From Solimonas sp. K1W22B-7 (GTDB taxonomy: Bacteria > Pseudomonadota > Gammaproteobacteria > Nevskiales > Nevskiaceae): a stretch of DNA of 64,000 nucleotides. Below, one piece after another: positions 24,404-33,403 of this stretch. The notes beneath the pieces are model-generated. The model was not told where the DNA came from. It made no database searches and saw only the letters and a program-made list of their open reading frames with translations. The DNA lies in the NCBI RefSeq assembly GCF_003428335.1, contig NZ_CP031704.1, positions 4,216,001 to 4,280,000 of the forward strand. Direction: 5' to 3'. How positions within the stretch are numbered: position 1 is the stretch's first letter; every line of letters begins with the position of its first letter. The translations under genes and the position numbers were made by a program.

Positions 24404-25434
24404 ATCACCGGCGGATTGAGGCGCCGAAAGGCCTTGTCGATGCGGTAGGAGTAGTGCGGATAGGCCGGCATGAAGGCGCTGGCCTCGTCGAGCTGGCGGA
24501 CCTGTTCCGGCGCGAGCGTCCAGCCCACCGCCCCGAGGTTGTCGCGCAGCTGCGCCTCGTTGCGGGCGCCCACGATCAGGGACGACACCGTGGGCCGGCC
24601 CAGCAGCCAGGCCAGTGCGATCTGCGGGATGGTCCTGCCGGTCTGGGCGGCGACGGCGTCGAGGGCGTCGACCACGCGGTGCAGGCGCTCCTCCTCCACC
24701 GGCAGGCCCCAGTGGGCCACTTCCTTCAGGCGGCCACCCTCGGGGAAGCCCTGCCCGCGCCGGATCTTGCCGGTGAGGCGGCCCCAGCCCAGCGGGCTCC
24801 AGACCAGGGCGCCGACGCGCTGGTCCCGCGCCAGGGGCATCAGCTCGGCCTCGTAGTCGCGGCCGACCAGCGAGTAGTGCACCTGGTGGGCGACGTAGCG
24901 CGGCCAGCCGCGCCGGTCGGCGATGGCCAGGGACTTCATCAACTCCCAGGCGGCGAAGTTGGAAGCGCCGATGTAGCGCAGCTTGCCGGCGCGCACCAGG
25001 GTGTCGAGCGTGTACAGCACTTCCTCGACCGGCGTGGAGGCGTCGAAACCGTGCAGCTGCAGCAGGTCGATGTAGTCGGTGCCGAGGCGCTTCAGGGCGG
25101 CGTCGACGGCGGGGACCAGGCGATGGCGCGAGGAGCCGATGTCGTTGGGGCCGCGGCCGGTCGGCAGGCTGATCTTGGTGGAGATCAGGGCCTGCTGGCG
25201 CCGGCCCTTGAGTGCGGCGCCGAGGATTTCCTCGGAGGCGCCGCTGGAATAGACGTCGGCCGTGTCGAACAGGTTGACGCCGGCCTCCAGGCAGACGTCC
25301 ACCAGGCGCCGCGCCTCGTCGGCGTCGCTGCTGCCCCAGGCCGAGAAGAACGGCGCCTGCCCGCCGAAGGTGGCGGCGCCGAACCCGAGCACGGAAACCT
25401 TGAGGCCGGAGGCCCCGAGACTGCGGTATTCCAT
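24400..25434 (-). CDS. aldo/keto reductase
   Basis: 344 residues, YajO/Gfo-type aldo-keto reductase with an (alpha/beta)8 barrel. The catalytic tetrad is visible: Asp and Tyr in NLFDTADVYSSGASEE, Lys in LISTKISLP, His in DLLQLHGFD. The NADPH site is at the end (SSLIVGARNEAQLRDNLGAVGW). It reduces a carbonyl to an alcohol or the reverse. It is second gene after the enoyl-CoA hydratase (22-bp gap), so co-transcribed under the AraC-type regulator at 26580. Its stop codon TAG is the end of the 270-bp repeat. Confidence 0.9.
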   Translation of the reverse strand: MEYRSLGASGLKVSVLGFGAATFGGQAPFFSAWGSSDADEARRLVDVCLEAGVNLFDTADVYSSGASEEILGAALKGRRQQALISTKISLPTGRGPNDIGSSRHRLVPAVDAALKRLGTDYIDLLQLHGFDASTPVEEVLYTLDTLVRAGKLRYIGASNFAAWELMKSLAIADRRGWPRYVAHQVHYSLVGRDYEAELMPLARDQRVGALVWSPLGWGRLTGKIRRGQGFPEGGRLKEVAHWGLPVEEERLHRVVDALDAVAAQTGRTIPQIALAWLLGRPTVSSLIVGARNEAQLRDNLGAVGWTLAPEQVRQLDEASAFMPAYPHYSYRIDKAFRRLNPPVI

Positions 25435-25456
25435 GGCGCGGCGGGCCTCTGCGCGA

Positions 25457-26428
25457 TCAGGGCTTGCGGCGGTTGGAGCGGCTCAGGCGCCACTCGGGCG
25501 GGTATTCCATGTCGAGGTCCTTCACGACGTTGTTGAGGCCCTTCTCGAAAACTTCGGCGCCCAACTGCACGTCGCTGGCCTTGTCGTTCTTCATCATCGG
25601 CAGCATGCCTTCGACGAAGCCGGTGAGCACGCTGCCCATGTATTCGCCGCGGTACTGCTTGTAGAGCTCGAGGAAGGTCTTCTGCACGGCGATCACGTCG
25701 GTGGGACGCGAGCGAGCGCAGGCCATGGCGTACTTCTTCGTTTCCGCGTCCAGCTGCTCACGCGGCACGACGCTGTTGATGAAATTGCAGTCGGCCATTT
25801 CCCTGGCGGTGAAGGGCCGGCCGGTGAACAGCATCTCCTGGAATTTGCGCAGGCCGATGGTTTCCACCCAGGTCCAGAGACGCGGGCCCCAGCCGGCGTA
25901 GCGGAACGAGGGGTGTCCGAACAGGGCCTCGTCGGAGGACACCAGCAGGTCGGCGTCGGCGGCCTGGTAGAAGTGCCAGCCGTAGCAGTAGCCCTTGGCC
26001 TCGACGATGCTGATCTTCTTGAATTCCTGCAGCGGACGATTGCCCGCGCGGGCCTTGGCGTAGTGATCGGTGAGGCCGTGCAGGAAGCGGAAGGAATCCT
26101 TGGGCGGGTACTTCACGTCGGGATCGTTGATGCCGAACTCGTGCAGCAGGGACACGTCCTCCCTGCCCTCGGAGAGCATTTCGGCCTGCTCGGGCAGGTC
26201 GCCGCCGCCGCCGAAATGGTCGCCGGCACCGCGGATGACCAGCACCTTGACCTCGTCGTCGATGTTGGCCTTGTGCACCAGGTCGGCATAGATCTGGCGC
26301 ATGCCGACCGAGGTGGCGTTGAGCGCGTCGGGACGGTCAAAAGTGAGGTAAGCGATTCTATTTTCTACATCTTTTTCATAACGGATGTACTTTTTCGCTA
26401 TCTCTTTAAGATCATCAATGTTGATCAT
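25457..26428 (-). CDS. enoyl-CoA hydratase/isomerase family protein
   Basis: 323 residues, crotonase fold, longer than the common 260. The N-terminus IAYLTFDRPDALNATSVGM is typical; the oxyanion-hole stretches are VIRGAGDHFGGGGDLPEQ and EAKGYCYGWHFYQAADADLLV. The usual catalytic Glu region (FGHPSFRYAGWGP) deviates from the canonical pattern, so the reaction could be hydration, isomerisation or ring C-C hydrolysis. The first 20 codons are unusually AT-rich. It is divergent from an AraC-type regulator (start 26580) across 151 bases, and heads the operon with the aldo/keto reductase. Confidence 0.85.
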   Translation of the reverse strand: MINIDDLKEIAKKYIRYEKDVENRIAYLTFDRPDALNATSVGMRQIYADLVHKANIDDEVKVLVIRGAGDHFGGGGDLPEQAEMLSEGREDVSLLHEFGINDPDVKYPPKDSFRFLHGLTDHYAKARAGNRPLQEFKKISIVEAKGYCYGWHFYQAADADLLVSSDEALFGHPSFRYAGWGPRLWTWVETIGLRKFQEMLFTGRPFTAREMADCNFINSVVPREQLDAETKKYAMACARSRPTDVIAVQKTFLELYKQYRGEYMGSVLTGFVEGMLPMMKNDKASDVQLGAEVFEKGLNNVVKDLDMEYPPEWRLSRSNRRKP

Positions 26429-26579
26429 TTTTGCTCGCGCCGGTGCTATGCTTGGTTCTCACCGTTTTATGGCACGGAACGCTGTCTGCTTCCCTACACT
26501 TCGTGTTCCGGGATCGACATTCAGTGCAAGCTGCCCCACGGGCTGCGCGCCGCCGCCGCAGGTCGTAGAGGAGGAGAGG

Positions 26580-27653
26580 ATGGCGATGCGCGAAGGGTTT
26601 TTTTACAGCCTGGAAGGGCCGCTCGACTCGATGCCGGTCGAACGGCAGATGCGTGCCGCCAATCTCACCGGCTTCGCCGATCTGGTACGCAATCTCGGCG
26701 CCGATCCGCGCCACATCCTCGAGCGCCATGGCATCGACATGCGTGCGATGCGCGACCCCGACTGCTACATCGACACCAAGTCGCTGGTCGACGTGCTGGA
26801 GTACTGCAGCACGGCCTTCAACGATTCCCTGTTCGGCCTGAAGCTGGCGCAGGCGCAGGAGCCGGACGTGTTCGGCTCGGTCGCCGCGCTGTGCCGCTCG
26901 GCCTCGACCTTTCGCGAGGCACTGACCAGCTTCATCGACTACATCCCGGTGGTGCATTCGCCGGTGGCGGTGCTGGAGCTGGCCGAGGGCAAGGAAACCA
27001 GCGAGCTGCAGTGGCATGTGCAGGGCGACCTGGGGCAGAACAACCAGGCCAACTACAAGGCGACGCTGCTGATCCTGAAGCTGCTGCGCCAGATCGGCGG
27101 CCCCAACTTCCGCCCGAGCTACGTCAACCTCGCGGTGGATGCGCGGCAGAAGGACATTCCCGAGATCGTGAACCGCTACGGCTGCTCGTTCCGCAGCGGC
27201 GCGTCGTCCAACGCCATCGCCTTCCCCACGACGTTCCTGGACCACACGGTGGGCAGTTCCAACCGCCTGCTGTTCCGGCTGCTGGGTGGCTATCTCGGCC
27301 GCGTGCGCGCGGCGTCGCGCACCACGCTGCTGGAGCGGGTGGAGGACTTCGTGCGCGGCTCGCTGCCCTCGGGCAACTGCACGATCCAGCATTGCGCCAA
27401 GAAGCTCGGCACCTCGATCCGCACCCTGCAGGCCAACCTCAGCGAATCGGGGCTGCGCTTCTCGGACATCCTCGAGAAGCAGCGCATCGACCTGGCCAGG
27501 GTGCACCTGGACCGCGACGAACTGTCGCTGGACGACGTGGCGGCGATGCTCGGCTACTCCGAGCAGTCCAGCTTCGGCCGCGCCTTCAAGCGCTGGACCG
27601 GGTCGACGCCGCAGCAGTACCGCCGCCATCTCGAGATCGCCAGGGCTGCATAG
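26580..27653 (+). CDS. AraC-family regulator with N-terminal sensing domain
   Basis: 357 residues from ATG 26580, directly after GAGGAGGAGAG. The N-terminal domain (about 20-200) is the Arabinose_bd/OruR-type region seen in regulators of lipid breakdown: LTGFADLVRNLGADPRHILERHGI. The C-terminal AraC DNA-binding domain is about 255-350: CTIQHCAKKLGTSIRTLQANL and LDDVAAMLGYSEQSSFGRAFKRWTG. It is divergent from the hydratase/aldo-keto reductase genes and likely activates them and itself in response to an acyl or CoA-derived ligand. The frame is open further upstream, but without a ribosome site. Confidence 0.9.
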   Translation: MAMREGFFYSLEGPLDSMPVERQMRAANLTGFADLVRNLGADPRHILERHGIDMRAMRDPDCYIDTKSLVDVLEYCSTAFNDSLFGLKLAQAQEPDVFGSVAALCRSASTFREALTSFIDYIPVVHSPVAVLELAEGKETSELQWHVQGDLGQNNQANYKATLLILKLLRQIGGPNFRPSYVNLAVDARQKDIPEIVNRYGCSFRSGASSNAIAFPTTFLDHTVGSSNRLLFRLLGGYLGRVRAASRTTLLERVEDFVRGSLPSGNCTIQHCAKKLGTSIRTLQANLSESGLRFSDILEKQRIDLARVHLDRDELSLDDVAAMLGYSEQSSFGRAFKRWTGSTPQQYRRHLEIARAA

Positions 27654-27897
27654 CGCTCACCTCCGGGACCAGGGCCCGGGCGGGCTGGTCTGACGATGAT
27701 CGGCGACATGTCCTTGGATGCAATGGCCCTGCGTCCCCCGTCCCCAGCCGATACGATTTGCCCAGCCTGATCGAAAAGCCGGGGACTCGTCGTTGCGGAA
27801 AGCAGGGAACGGTCCGGGCCCATAAGAAGCGTGGCATGGGGCTTGTGCGCGACCGGGTGTCGCGCGGGCGCCCGCACTGCCGCCAACGGAGAACGAC

Positions 27898-28695
27898 ATG
27901 AAGCAAGATTCTGCCCAGAAGCCCGTGGTCCTCATCACCGGCGCGAGCGCCGGCATCGGCGAAGCGATCGCGCGCCGCTTTGCGGCGGGCGGCTTCCGCA
28001 TCGTCGCGGTGGCCCGGCGGCAGGATCGCCTGGACCAGCTTGCCAAAAGCCTGTCCGCCACCACCGAGGTCGTTACCCTGGCCATGGACGTGACCGCCAC
28101 CGATGCGCCGCAGCGCGCCGTGGACCTGGCGATCAAGTCCTTCGGCCGGCTCGACTGCCTGGTGAACAACGCCGGCTCCGGCCGCTGGGCACCGGTGCAC
28201 GAGACCGACGACGGCATGCTCAACGAAGTGATCGAGATCAGCCTGAAGGCGCCGTTCCGCTTCGCCCGCGTCGCCCTCGGGGTGATGAAGGCGGATGCGT
28301 CGATCATCAGCGTCGGCTCGGTGTTCGGCACGCTCGGCGGCCTCAACGGCGGCATCTACTGCGCGGTCAAGGCCGGCCTGGTCGGGCTGACGCAGACGCT
28401 GGCGGCGCAGTACGGCGCGACCGGCATCCGCGCGAACCTGGTGGCGCCGGGCGTGATCAAGACCGACATGACCAGGGACTTCTGGGACGCACCCGCCTTC
28501 CAGCGCATCAACCAGGAGATGACGCCCTTCAACCGCGATGGCACCGTGGAGGACGTGGCCAACACGATCCACTTCCTCGCCTCGAAGGAAGGCAGCTACA
28601 TCAACGGCCAGACCATCGCCCTGGACGGCGGCTGGTCCACCACCAAGTACCTGTCCTACGATGCGCTCGTCTGCGAGCGAGTGGTGGCATCCTGA
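27898..28695 (+). CDS. short-chain dehydrogenase/reductase
   Basis: 265 residues, classical SDR. Cofactor motif TGASAGIG at 14-21, NNAG at 90-93, catalytic Tyr154 and Lys158 (YCAVK), with Ser in the ISVGS region. NADP preference is suggested by ARRQ after beta-2. It oxidises a hydroxyl, or reduces a keto group, of a ring or 3-hydroxyacyl compound. GGAGAACGAC precedes the ATG. It is the first gene of a run with two acyl-CoA dehydrogenase subunits (37-bp gap), a thioesterase and a transporter. The 244 bases upstream of it (27654-27897) hold no gene and no evident palindrome. Confidence 0.92.
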   Translation: MKQDSAQKPVVLITGASAGIGEAIARRFAAGGFRIVAVARRQDRLDQLAKSLSATTEVVTLAMDVTATDAPQRAVDLAIKSFGRLDCLVNNAGSGRWAPVHETDDGMLNEVIEISLKAPFRFARVALGVMKADASIISVGSVFGTLGGLNGGIYCAVKAGLVGLTQTLAAQYGATGIRANLVAPGVIKTDMTRDFWDAPAFQRINQEMTPFNRDGTVEDVANTIHFLASKEGSYINGQTIALDGGWSTTKYLSYDALVCERVVAS

Positions 28696-28732
28696 ACCCG
28701 CAACGGCGTCCTTCGAGCGGGGATCGAAACTG

Positions 28733-29869
28733 ATGGACTTCAACTGGGACCCTGAACAAAGGGCATTCCGCGCAACGGTGCGCGACTTCCTCGCGGCCCA
28801 CCTTCCCGCGGACTGGGAGGACCTGGCCCACGGGCCGGGCTCCGAGGCGCAGAGCCGCTTCTCCACGAAGTTCTGCGCGGAGCTGGCCAAGGCCGGCCTG
28901 CTGGTGCCGCACTGGCCGAAGCGCTGGGGCGGACGCGAGGCGGACCCCTGGACCTCGTTCATCCTCGCCGAGGAGATGTGGGCCGCGGGCGAACCGCGCG
29001 GCGGCCAGTACATGAACGTGAACTGGATCGGGCCGACGCTGATGCGTTTCGGCACCGAGGCGCAGCAGGAACGCTACATCCCGCCGATGGCGCGGGGCGA
29101 GACGATCTGGTGCCAGGGCTTCTCCGAGCCCGAGGCCGGCTCCGACCTGGCCTCGCTGCGCACGCGCGCGGAGAAGGACGGCGATCACTACATCATCAAC
29201 GGCCAGAAGATCTGGACGTCCTACGCCGGCCACGCCGACACCTGCTTCCTGCTGGCGCGCACCTCGCCCGGCAAGACGGGCCTGTCGGTGTTCCTGCTGC
29301 CGATGGACACGCCGGGCATCACGGTGCGCCAGATTCCCAGCGTGATCGGCGAAGGCGACATCCACGAGGTGTTCTTCGACGACGTGCGCCTGCCCGCCAG
29401 CGCCCTGCTGGGCACCGAGGGCCAGGCCTGGGAGATCGCGCGCACTTCGCTGTCGCTGGAGCGCGTGGGCATTCCGCGCTTCGCGCTGGCATCCAAGATG
29501 CTGCGCCGCGCGGTGTCGAAGCTGCAGAAGGCCGGCCGCTTCGGCGGCGGGGCCGTCGAGCAGGCGGCACGCGCACAGGCCGCCTGCGAGGCGGCGAGGC
29601 TTTACAGCTACCAGATCGTCGACCAGCGCCGCCACGGCGCGCCCACGGGCCCGGAAGCCAGCGCCGCGCGCTACGCCACGGTGATGGCGGAACGGCTGGT
29701 GGGCGAGTTCGTGGTGGAGCAGGTCCCCGAGGCCCTGGCGGGCGGCGACCCGTTGCTACTGGCCCATCACCAGCGCGCCATCGTTGCCGGCATCGCCTCC
29801 GGCGCGGCCGAGATCCAGCTCAACCTCATTGCCACCGAACTGCTGCGCCTGCCGCGGGAGCCCCGCTGA
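28733..29869 (+). CDS. acyl-CoA dehydrogenase, larger subunit
   Basis: 378 residues, flavin-dependent desaturation of an acyl-CoA. Key stretches: QGFSEPEAGSDLASLRTRAEKDGDHYIINGQKIWTS-type FAD site (residues about 120-165, split here by motif), and VGIPRFALASKMLRR plus LNLIATELLRLPREPR at the end. The C-terminus is short compared with a complete ACAD. The next gene starts within its stop codon (TGATG). Such pairs form alpha2beta2 enzymes in steroid and bile-acid side-chain degradation (ChsE1/ChsE2 type). ATG 28733 was taken by homology. Substrate not known. Confidence 0.9.
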   Translation: MDFNWDPEQRAFRATVRDFLAAHLPADWEDLAHGPGSEAQSRFSTKFCAELAKAGLLVPHWPKRWGGREADPWTSFILAEEMWAAGEPRGGQYMNVNWIGPTLMRFGTEAQQERYIPPMARGETIWCQGFSEPEAGSDLASLRTRAEKDGDHYIINGQKIWTSYAGHADTCFLLARTSPGKTGLSVFLLPMDTPGITVRQIPSVIGEGDIHEVFFDDVRLPASALLGTEGQAWEIARTSLSLERVGIPRFALASKMLRRAVSKLQKAGRFGGGAVEQAARAQAACEAARLYSYQIVDQRRHGAPTGPEASAARYATVMAERLVGEFVVEQVPEALAGGDPLLLAHHQRAIVAGIASGAAEIQLNLIATELLRLPREPR

Positions 29870-30780
29870 TGGACTTCACGCTGACAAGCGACCAGTCTGC
29901 CCTGGTCAGTGCGCTGGACCGCATGGCCACGCAGTTCGAGAGCAAGCCGACCGATTTCCATGGCTTCGCGCTGGTGGGCGCGGCGCTGGAGCGGGAGCTC
30001 GAGGAAGGCGGCTACTTCGACATCGCCGCGGTACCGGAACTGGGGCCGCTGAGCGCAGCGATGGCGGTGGAACGCCTCGCCTGGCTGCCCTGTACCGCGG
30101 AGATCGCGCTGTCGATGCTGGTACGGCCGCAGCTGCCCGGCGACTGGCCGCGCTCGCTCGCGGTGGTGGAGAACGGCCGGCCGGGCCGTTTCGTCGCGAC
30201 GGCGAAGACCCTGATCATCATCGACGGCGACAGCATCGGCCTCGCGCTGGCCAAGGCCGGCACGGTGGAGCCGGTGGAGTCGCTGTTCGCCTACCCGATG
30301 GGCCGGCTCACGGGGCAGCTCGACGTGACCCCGCTACCCGCCAGCGATGCGGCGAACCTGCGCAAGTGGCTGCGCGTGGCGCTGGCGGCGGAGACCAGCG
30401 GCCTGCTGCAGGCCGCCATCGCCTCGACGGTGGAACACCTGAGCGTGCGCAAGCAGTTCGGGCGTCCGCTGGGCAGCTTCCAGGCCCTGCGGCATCGCCT
30501 GGCCGAATGCGCGGTGCTCGCCGGCGGCGTGCGCTGGCTGGCGCTGAAGGCGGCCGCGACGGCCGACGACGGCGATGCGGCGCTGGCGGCCCTGCACGCG
30601 CAGGACAGCGCCACCCGCGTGATCTACGACCTGCACCAGATGCTCGGCGCGATGGGCATGACGCTGGAGCACCCGCTGCACCTGTGGACCTACCGCATGA
30701 AGGCCCTGCTCTCGGAGCTGGGCGGGCGCGGCGGCCAGGCCGGCGCGGTCGCGCGGCACTGCTTCGACACGGCAGCCTGA
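29869..30780 (+). CDS. acyl-CoA dehydrogenase, smaller subunit
   Basis: 303 residues, shorter than the usual 380. The N-terminal domain is reduced (DFTLTSDQSALVSALDRMA...); the C-terminal helical domain is good: SVRKQFGRPLGSFQALRHRLAE at about 200, then HQMLGAMGMTLEHPLHLWTYRMK. It lacks most FAD-loop motifs found in the partner, as expected for the non-canonical half of a heteromeric FadE. The start codon shares one base with the stop of the larger subunit, so coupling and equal amounts are likely. Confidence 0.88.
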   Translation: MDFTLTSDQSALVSALDRMATQFESKPTDFHGFALVGAALERELEEGGYFDIAAVPELGPLSAAMAVERLAWLPCTAEIALSMLVRPQLPGDWPRSLAVVENGRPGRFVATAKTLIIIDGDSIGLALAKAGTVEPVESLFAYPMGRLTGQLDVTPLPASDAANLRKWLRVALAAETSGLLQAAIASTVEHLSVRKQFGRPLGSFQALRHRLAECAVLAGGVRWLALKAAATADDGDAALAALHAQDSATRVIYDLHQMLGAMGMTLEHPLHLWTYRMKALLSELGGRGGQAGAVARHCFDTAA

Positions 30781-30786
30781 GCCGCC

Positions 30787-31230
30787 ATGCAGAACGTCGA
30801 GGCCATGGACGCCGAAACGCTGCTGGCCGCAGGCTGGAAGCGCCTGGATGCCGGCGGCTTCACCGGCACGCTCAGCCCGCTCTGGCTGTACGGCACCGAC
30901 CCGGAGCGCACGCTCGGCTTCATCGTCGACGAGCGGCACAGCAACAATCACCAGGGCTCCCTGCACGGCGGCGCGCTGATGACCTTCGCCGACATCGCGC
31001 TGGGTTACCGGGCGGCGCGGGCGACCGGCCACAGCTCCCTGGTCACCGCCCAGCTGCAGATCCAGTTCGTCGCCAGCGCCAAGGTCGGCAACTTCGTCAG
31101 CTGCCGGCCGGAACTGATCCGCAGCAGCTCGCAGCTGGCCTTCGTGCGCGGCCTGATCTGCGTGGGGAACAAGACTGTCGGCAGCGCCGACGGCATCTGG
31201 AAAGTACTGGAGCAGAAACCGAAGCCGTAG
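30787..31230 (+). CDS. PaaI-like thioesterase (hotdog fold)
   Basis: 147 residues. The hotdog core is NHQGSLHGGALMTFADIALG with the HGG and catalytic Asp of the PaaI group, then LVTAQLQIQFVASAKVGNFVSCRPE. It hydrolyses a CoA thioester, presumably to free CoA from dead-end intermediates. It starts 6 bases after the ACAD stop and shares the operon. The C-terminus is short and basic (QKPKP). Confidence 0.88.
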   Translation: MQNVEAMDAETLLAAGWKRLDAGGFTGTLSPLWLYGTDPERTLGFIVDERHSNNHQGSLHGGALMTFADIALGYRAARATGHSSLVTAQLQIQFVASAKVGNFVSCRPELIRSSSQLAFVRGLICVGNKTVGSADGIWKVLEQKPKP

Positions 31231-31331
31231 GCGCGTACGGCAGCGGAGCCGTTTCGCAGCTTTCGAGCAACCCGAGGTCTTCGTCGAGGAGTTGCGCAAA
31301 TGCTTCCGCCTGATCCGCCGAGAGAATTGCG

Positions 31332-32543
31332 ATGAGCTATGTGACGGAACTGCGCGTCAACTGGCGCGCGCTGGCCGCCAGCACGATCGGCCATGGCGCG
31401 GGGCTGGCGGCCAGTGCCTACATCATCGGCAGCTTCGCACCGCATCTGCTCAAGGAGTTCGGCTGGTCCAAGTCCGACTTCGCGCTGCTGGGCACGGCCA
31501 CGCTGCTGACCCTGGTCTGCCTGCCGCTGATCGGGCGGCTGACGGATCTGTTCGGCGTGCGCCGCGTGGCACTGATTGGCGTGCTGTTCCTGCCGCTGTC
31601 CTACCTGGCGCTCAGCGTCTTCAACGGCGAGCTGCGGGTGTTCATCGCGATCACGATGCTGCAGGTGGTGCTGGGCACCACCACCACTTCGACGGTCTAC
31701 AGCCGCCTGGTGGCGGAGCGCTTCCTGCAGGCGCGCGGCCTGGGCCTGGCGATCATGGCCAGCGGACCGGCGATCGTCGGCGCCATCGGCGCACCGCTGC
31801 TCAGCGACTACATCGACGAGAACGGCTGGCGCGCGGCCTACCGGGTGCTGGCGGTGTTCAGCGCCTGCTTCGGCCTGCTGGCGCTGCTGATGATCCCGGC
31901 ACAGAGCCAGCCTCCCCCCGAGGCCCGCCGCGAGCGCCGTGCCGGGCGCGACTACCCCGCGATCCTGCGCAGCCCGGCGTTCTGGGTGATCGCCGGCGGC
32001 ATCTTCCTGTGCAACATCCCGCAGCCGCTGCATGGCCTGCAGCTGAAGATGATGCTGCTGGAGAACGGCGCCAATGCCGCGGCGGCATCGATGATGATCT
32101 CGCTCTACGCCACTGGCGTGATCATCGGCCGCTTCGTTTGCGGGCTGGCACTGGACCGCCTGCCGGCGCATGCGGTGGCCGCGGTCGGCATGGGCCTGCC
32201 CGCCATCGGCATGTTCCTGATCGCCTCGTCGCTGAATGTGCAGTGGGCGCTGGTCAGCGCCGTGCTGCTGATGGGCCTGTCGCAGGGTGCCGAGGGCGAT
32301 ATCGCCGGCTACCTGGTGCTGCGCCATTTCGGCGTCGGCATCTACAGCAGCGTGCTGGGCCTGGTGATCGCGGCACTGGGCATCGCTTCCGCCCTGGGCG
32401 CGGTGCTGCTGAGCGTGACGCTCAAACTCACCGACGGCTATGACCTGTTTCTGTGGACCACCGCGATCGGCGTGCTGGCCGGCAGCGCCCTGTTCATGCT
32501 GCTGGGACGCGCGGCGATCGGCGGCCGCCCGATAGTGGAATGA
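31332..32543 (+). CDS. MFS transporter
   Basis: 403 residues with about 12 hydrophobic helices. A typical loop 2-3 motif occurs as GRLTDLFGVRRVALIG; the second half repeats with GRFVCGLALDRLPAHAVAAVG. The fold is that of the monocarboxylate/oxalate-formate antiporter-like group. It likely moves the pathway substrate or a product across the inner membrane. It follows the thioesterase after about 100 bp, so it may be part of the same transcript. Confidence 0.9.
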   Translation: MSYVTELRVNWRALAASTIGHGAGLAASAYIIGSFAPHLLKEFGWSKSDFALLGTATLLTLVCLPLIGRLTDLFGVRRVALIGVLFLPLSYLALSVFNGELRVFIAITMLQVVLGTTTTSTVYSRLVAERFLQARGLGLAIMASGPAIVGAIGAPLLSDYIDENGWRAAYRVLAVFSACFGLLALLMIPAQSQPPPEARRERRAGRDYPAILRSPAFWVIAGGIFLCNIPQPLHGLQLKMMLLENGANAAAASMMISLYATGVIIGRFVCGLALDRLPAHAVAAVGMGLPAIGMFLIASSLNVQWALVSAVLLMGLSQGAEGDIAGYLVLRHFGVGIYSSVLGLVIAALGIASALGAVLLSVTLKLTDGYDLFLWTTAIGVLAGSALFMLLGRAAIGGRPIVE

Positions 32544-32607
32544 GCGGCGTGCGCACAAGGACGGATACAGACTCGGGCGTGCGCGTCATGGTGTCGGCCG
32601 GGTGCCG

Positions 32608-33321
32608 TCAGCGCGGCGGGTCGAGCGGTTGCGCCGTACCGGCGCTGAAGTCGCGGATCACGCCGACGCGACGGGCTTCGACCGCCTTTGCGGGCTGGAA
32701 GGTATAGCAGTTGGGCGGCATGCGGCTGGCGTCGGACTGCCGCTCCATCGGGATCGTGCGCCCGTGCGCCAGCAGCGCACCCCAGCGCAGCAGGCGGATC
32801 GCTTCCTTCTGACTGGCAACCAGGCCCGCGGTGCCGGGGCGCAGCTGCTCGGGCGTCAGGCCCGCCAGTTCTGCCGGCTCAACGATCTTTCCGCCAGCCT
32901 CGGTCCAGGCGAGCATGGCGCGGCCATTGAGGCGCAGCTCCACGCGGCGGCGCCCTTCGACGGGGTCTGATACCAGGATGTCGTAGACCAGCGCCGCTGC
33001 ATCGGCGGCGTGCGCGGCGGCCAGCAGCGCGAGGTCATGCAGGTGAGTGCAGTTGGACGGCTTGTCGCCGCGCGCCGCGAAGGCATCCAGCGCGATTCCC
33101 GTGAAGGTCTGGCGGACCTGCTCCACCGCTCCCGGGCAGGTGGTCCAGGGCGCGCGCTGCATCACCGCCTCGATGTCCGTCGCCATCGTTCCATCGTGAC
33201 GGACGGTGACGCGCATGCAGTGGTAGTCGTCTTCCAGTTCGCTGCAGACCTGGCCGGCGGCGGGTGTGATGCGGATGCGCCGCCGGAACCCCGGCAGGCC
33301 ATCGACCCCTGGCGGGTTCAT
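32608..33321 (-). CDS. DUF2889 family protein
   Basis: 237 residues. It matches the DUF2889 layout as I remember it: FRRRIRITPAAGQVCSELEDDYHCMRVTVRHDG at 12-44, then APWTTCPGA, and THLHDLALLAAAHA. No enzyme function is established for this family; it turns up near hydroxylating or steroid-type gene sets. Convergent with the MFS gene (64-base gap holding nothing obvious). The start at 33321 lies beside a GC-rich hairpin, and the ribosome site is poor. Confidence 0.75.
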   Translation of the reverse strand: MNPPGVDGLPGFRRRIRITPAAGQVCSELEDDYHCMRVTVRHDGTMATDIEAVMQRAPWTTCPGAVEQVRQTFTGIALDAFAARGDKPSNCTHLHDLALLAAAHAADAAALVYDILVSDPVEGRRRVELRLNGRAMLAWTEAGGKIVEPAELAGLTPEQLRPGTAGLVASQKEAIRLLRWGALLAHGRTIPMERQSDASRMPPNCYTFQPAKAVEARRVGVIRDFSAGTAQPLDPPR

Positions 33322-33368
33322 GCCGACCCCGCCGCCGCCCTTCCCCTTCGGGAAAGGCGGCGGTCGGC
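33322..33368 (-). terminator. GC-rich hairpin after the CYP101-like gene
   Basis: Arms near GCCGACC (33322-33328) and GGTCGGC (33362-33368), extended by GCCGCC/GGCGGC with a two-base bulge and a smaller inner hairpin. No T-tract, so termination is uncertain. Confidence 0.4.
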
Positions 33369-33403
33369 GTCTGCCCCCGGCATGGCGCAGGGGGCTCGCA
33401 CGA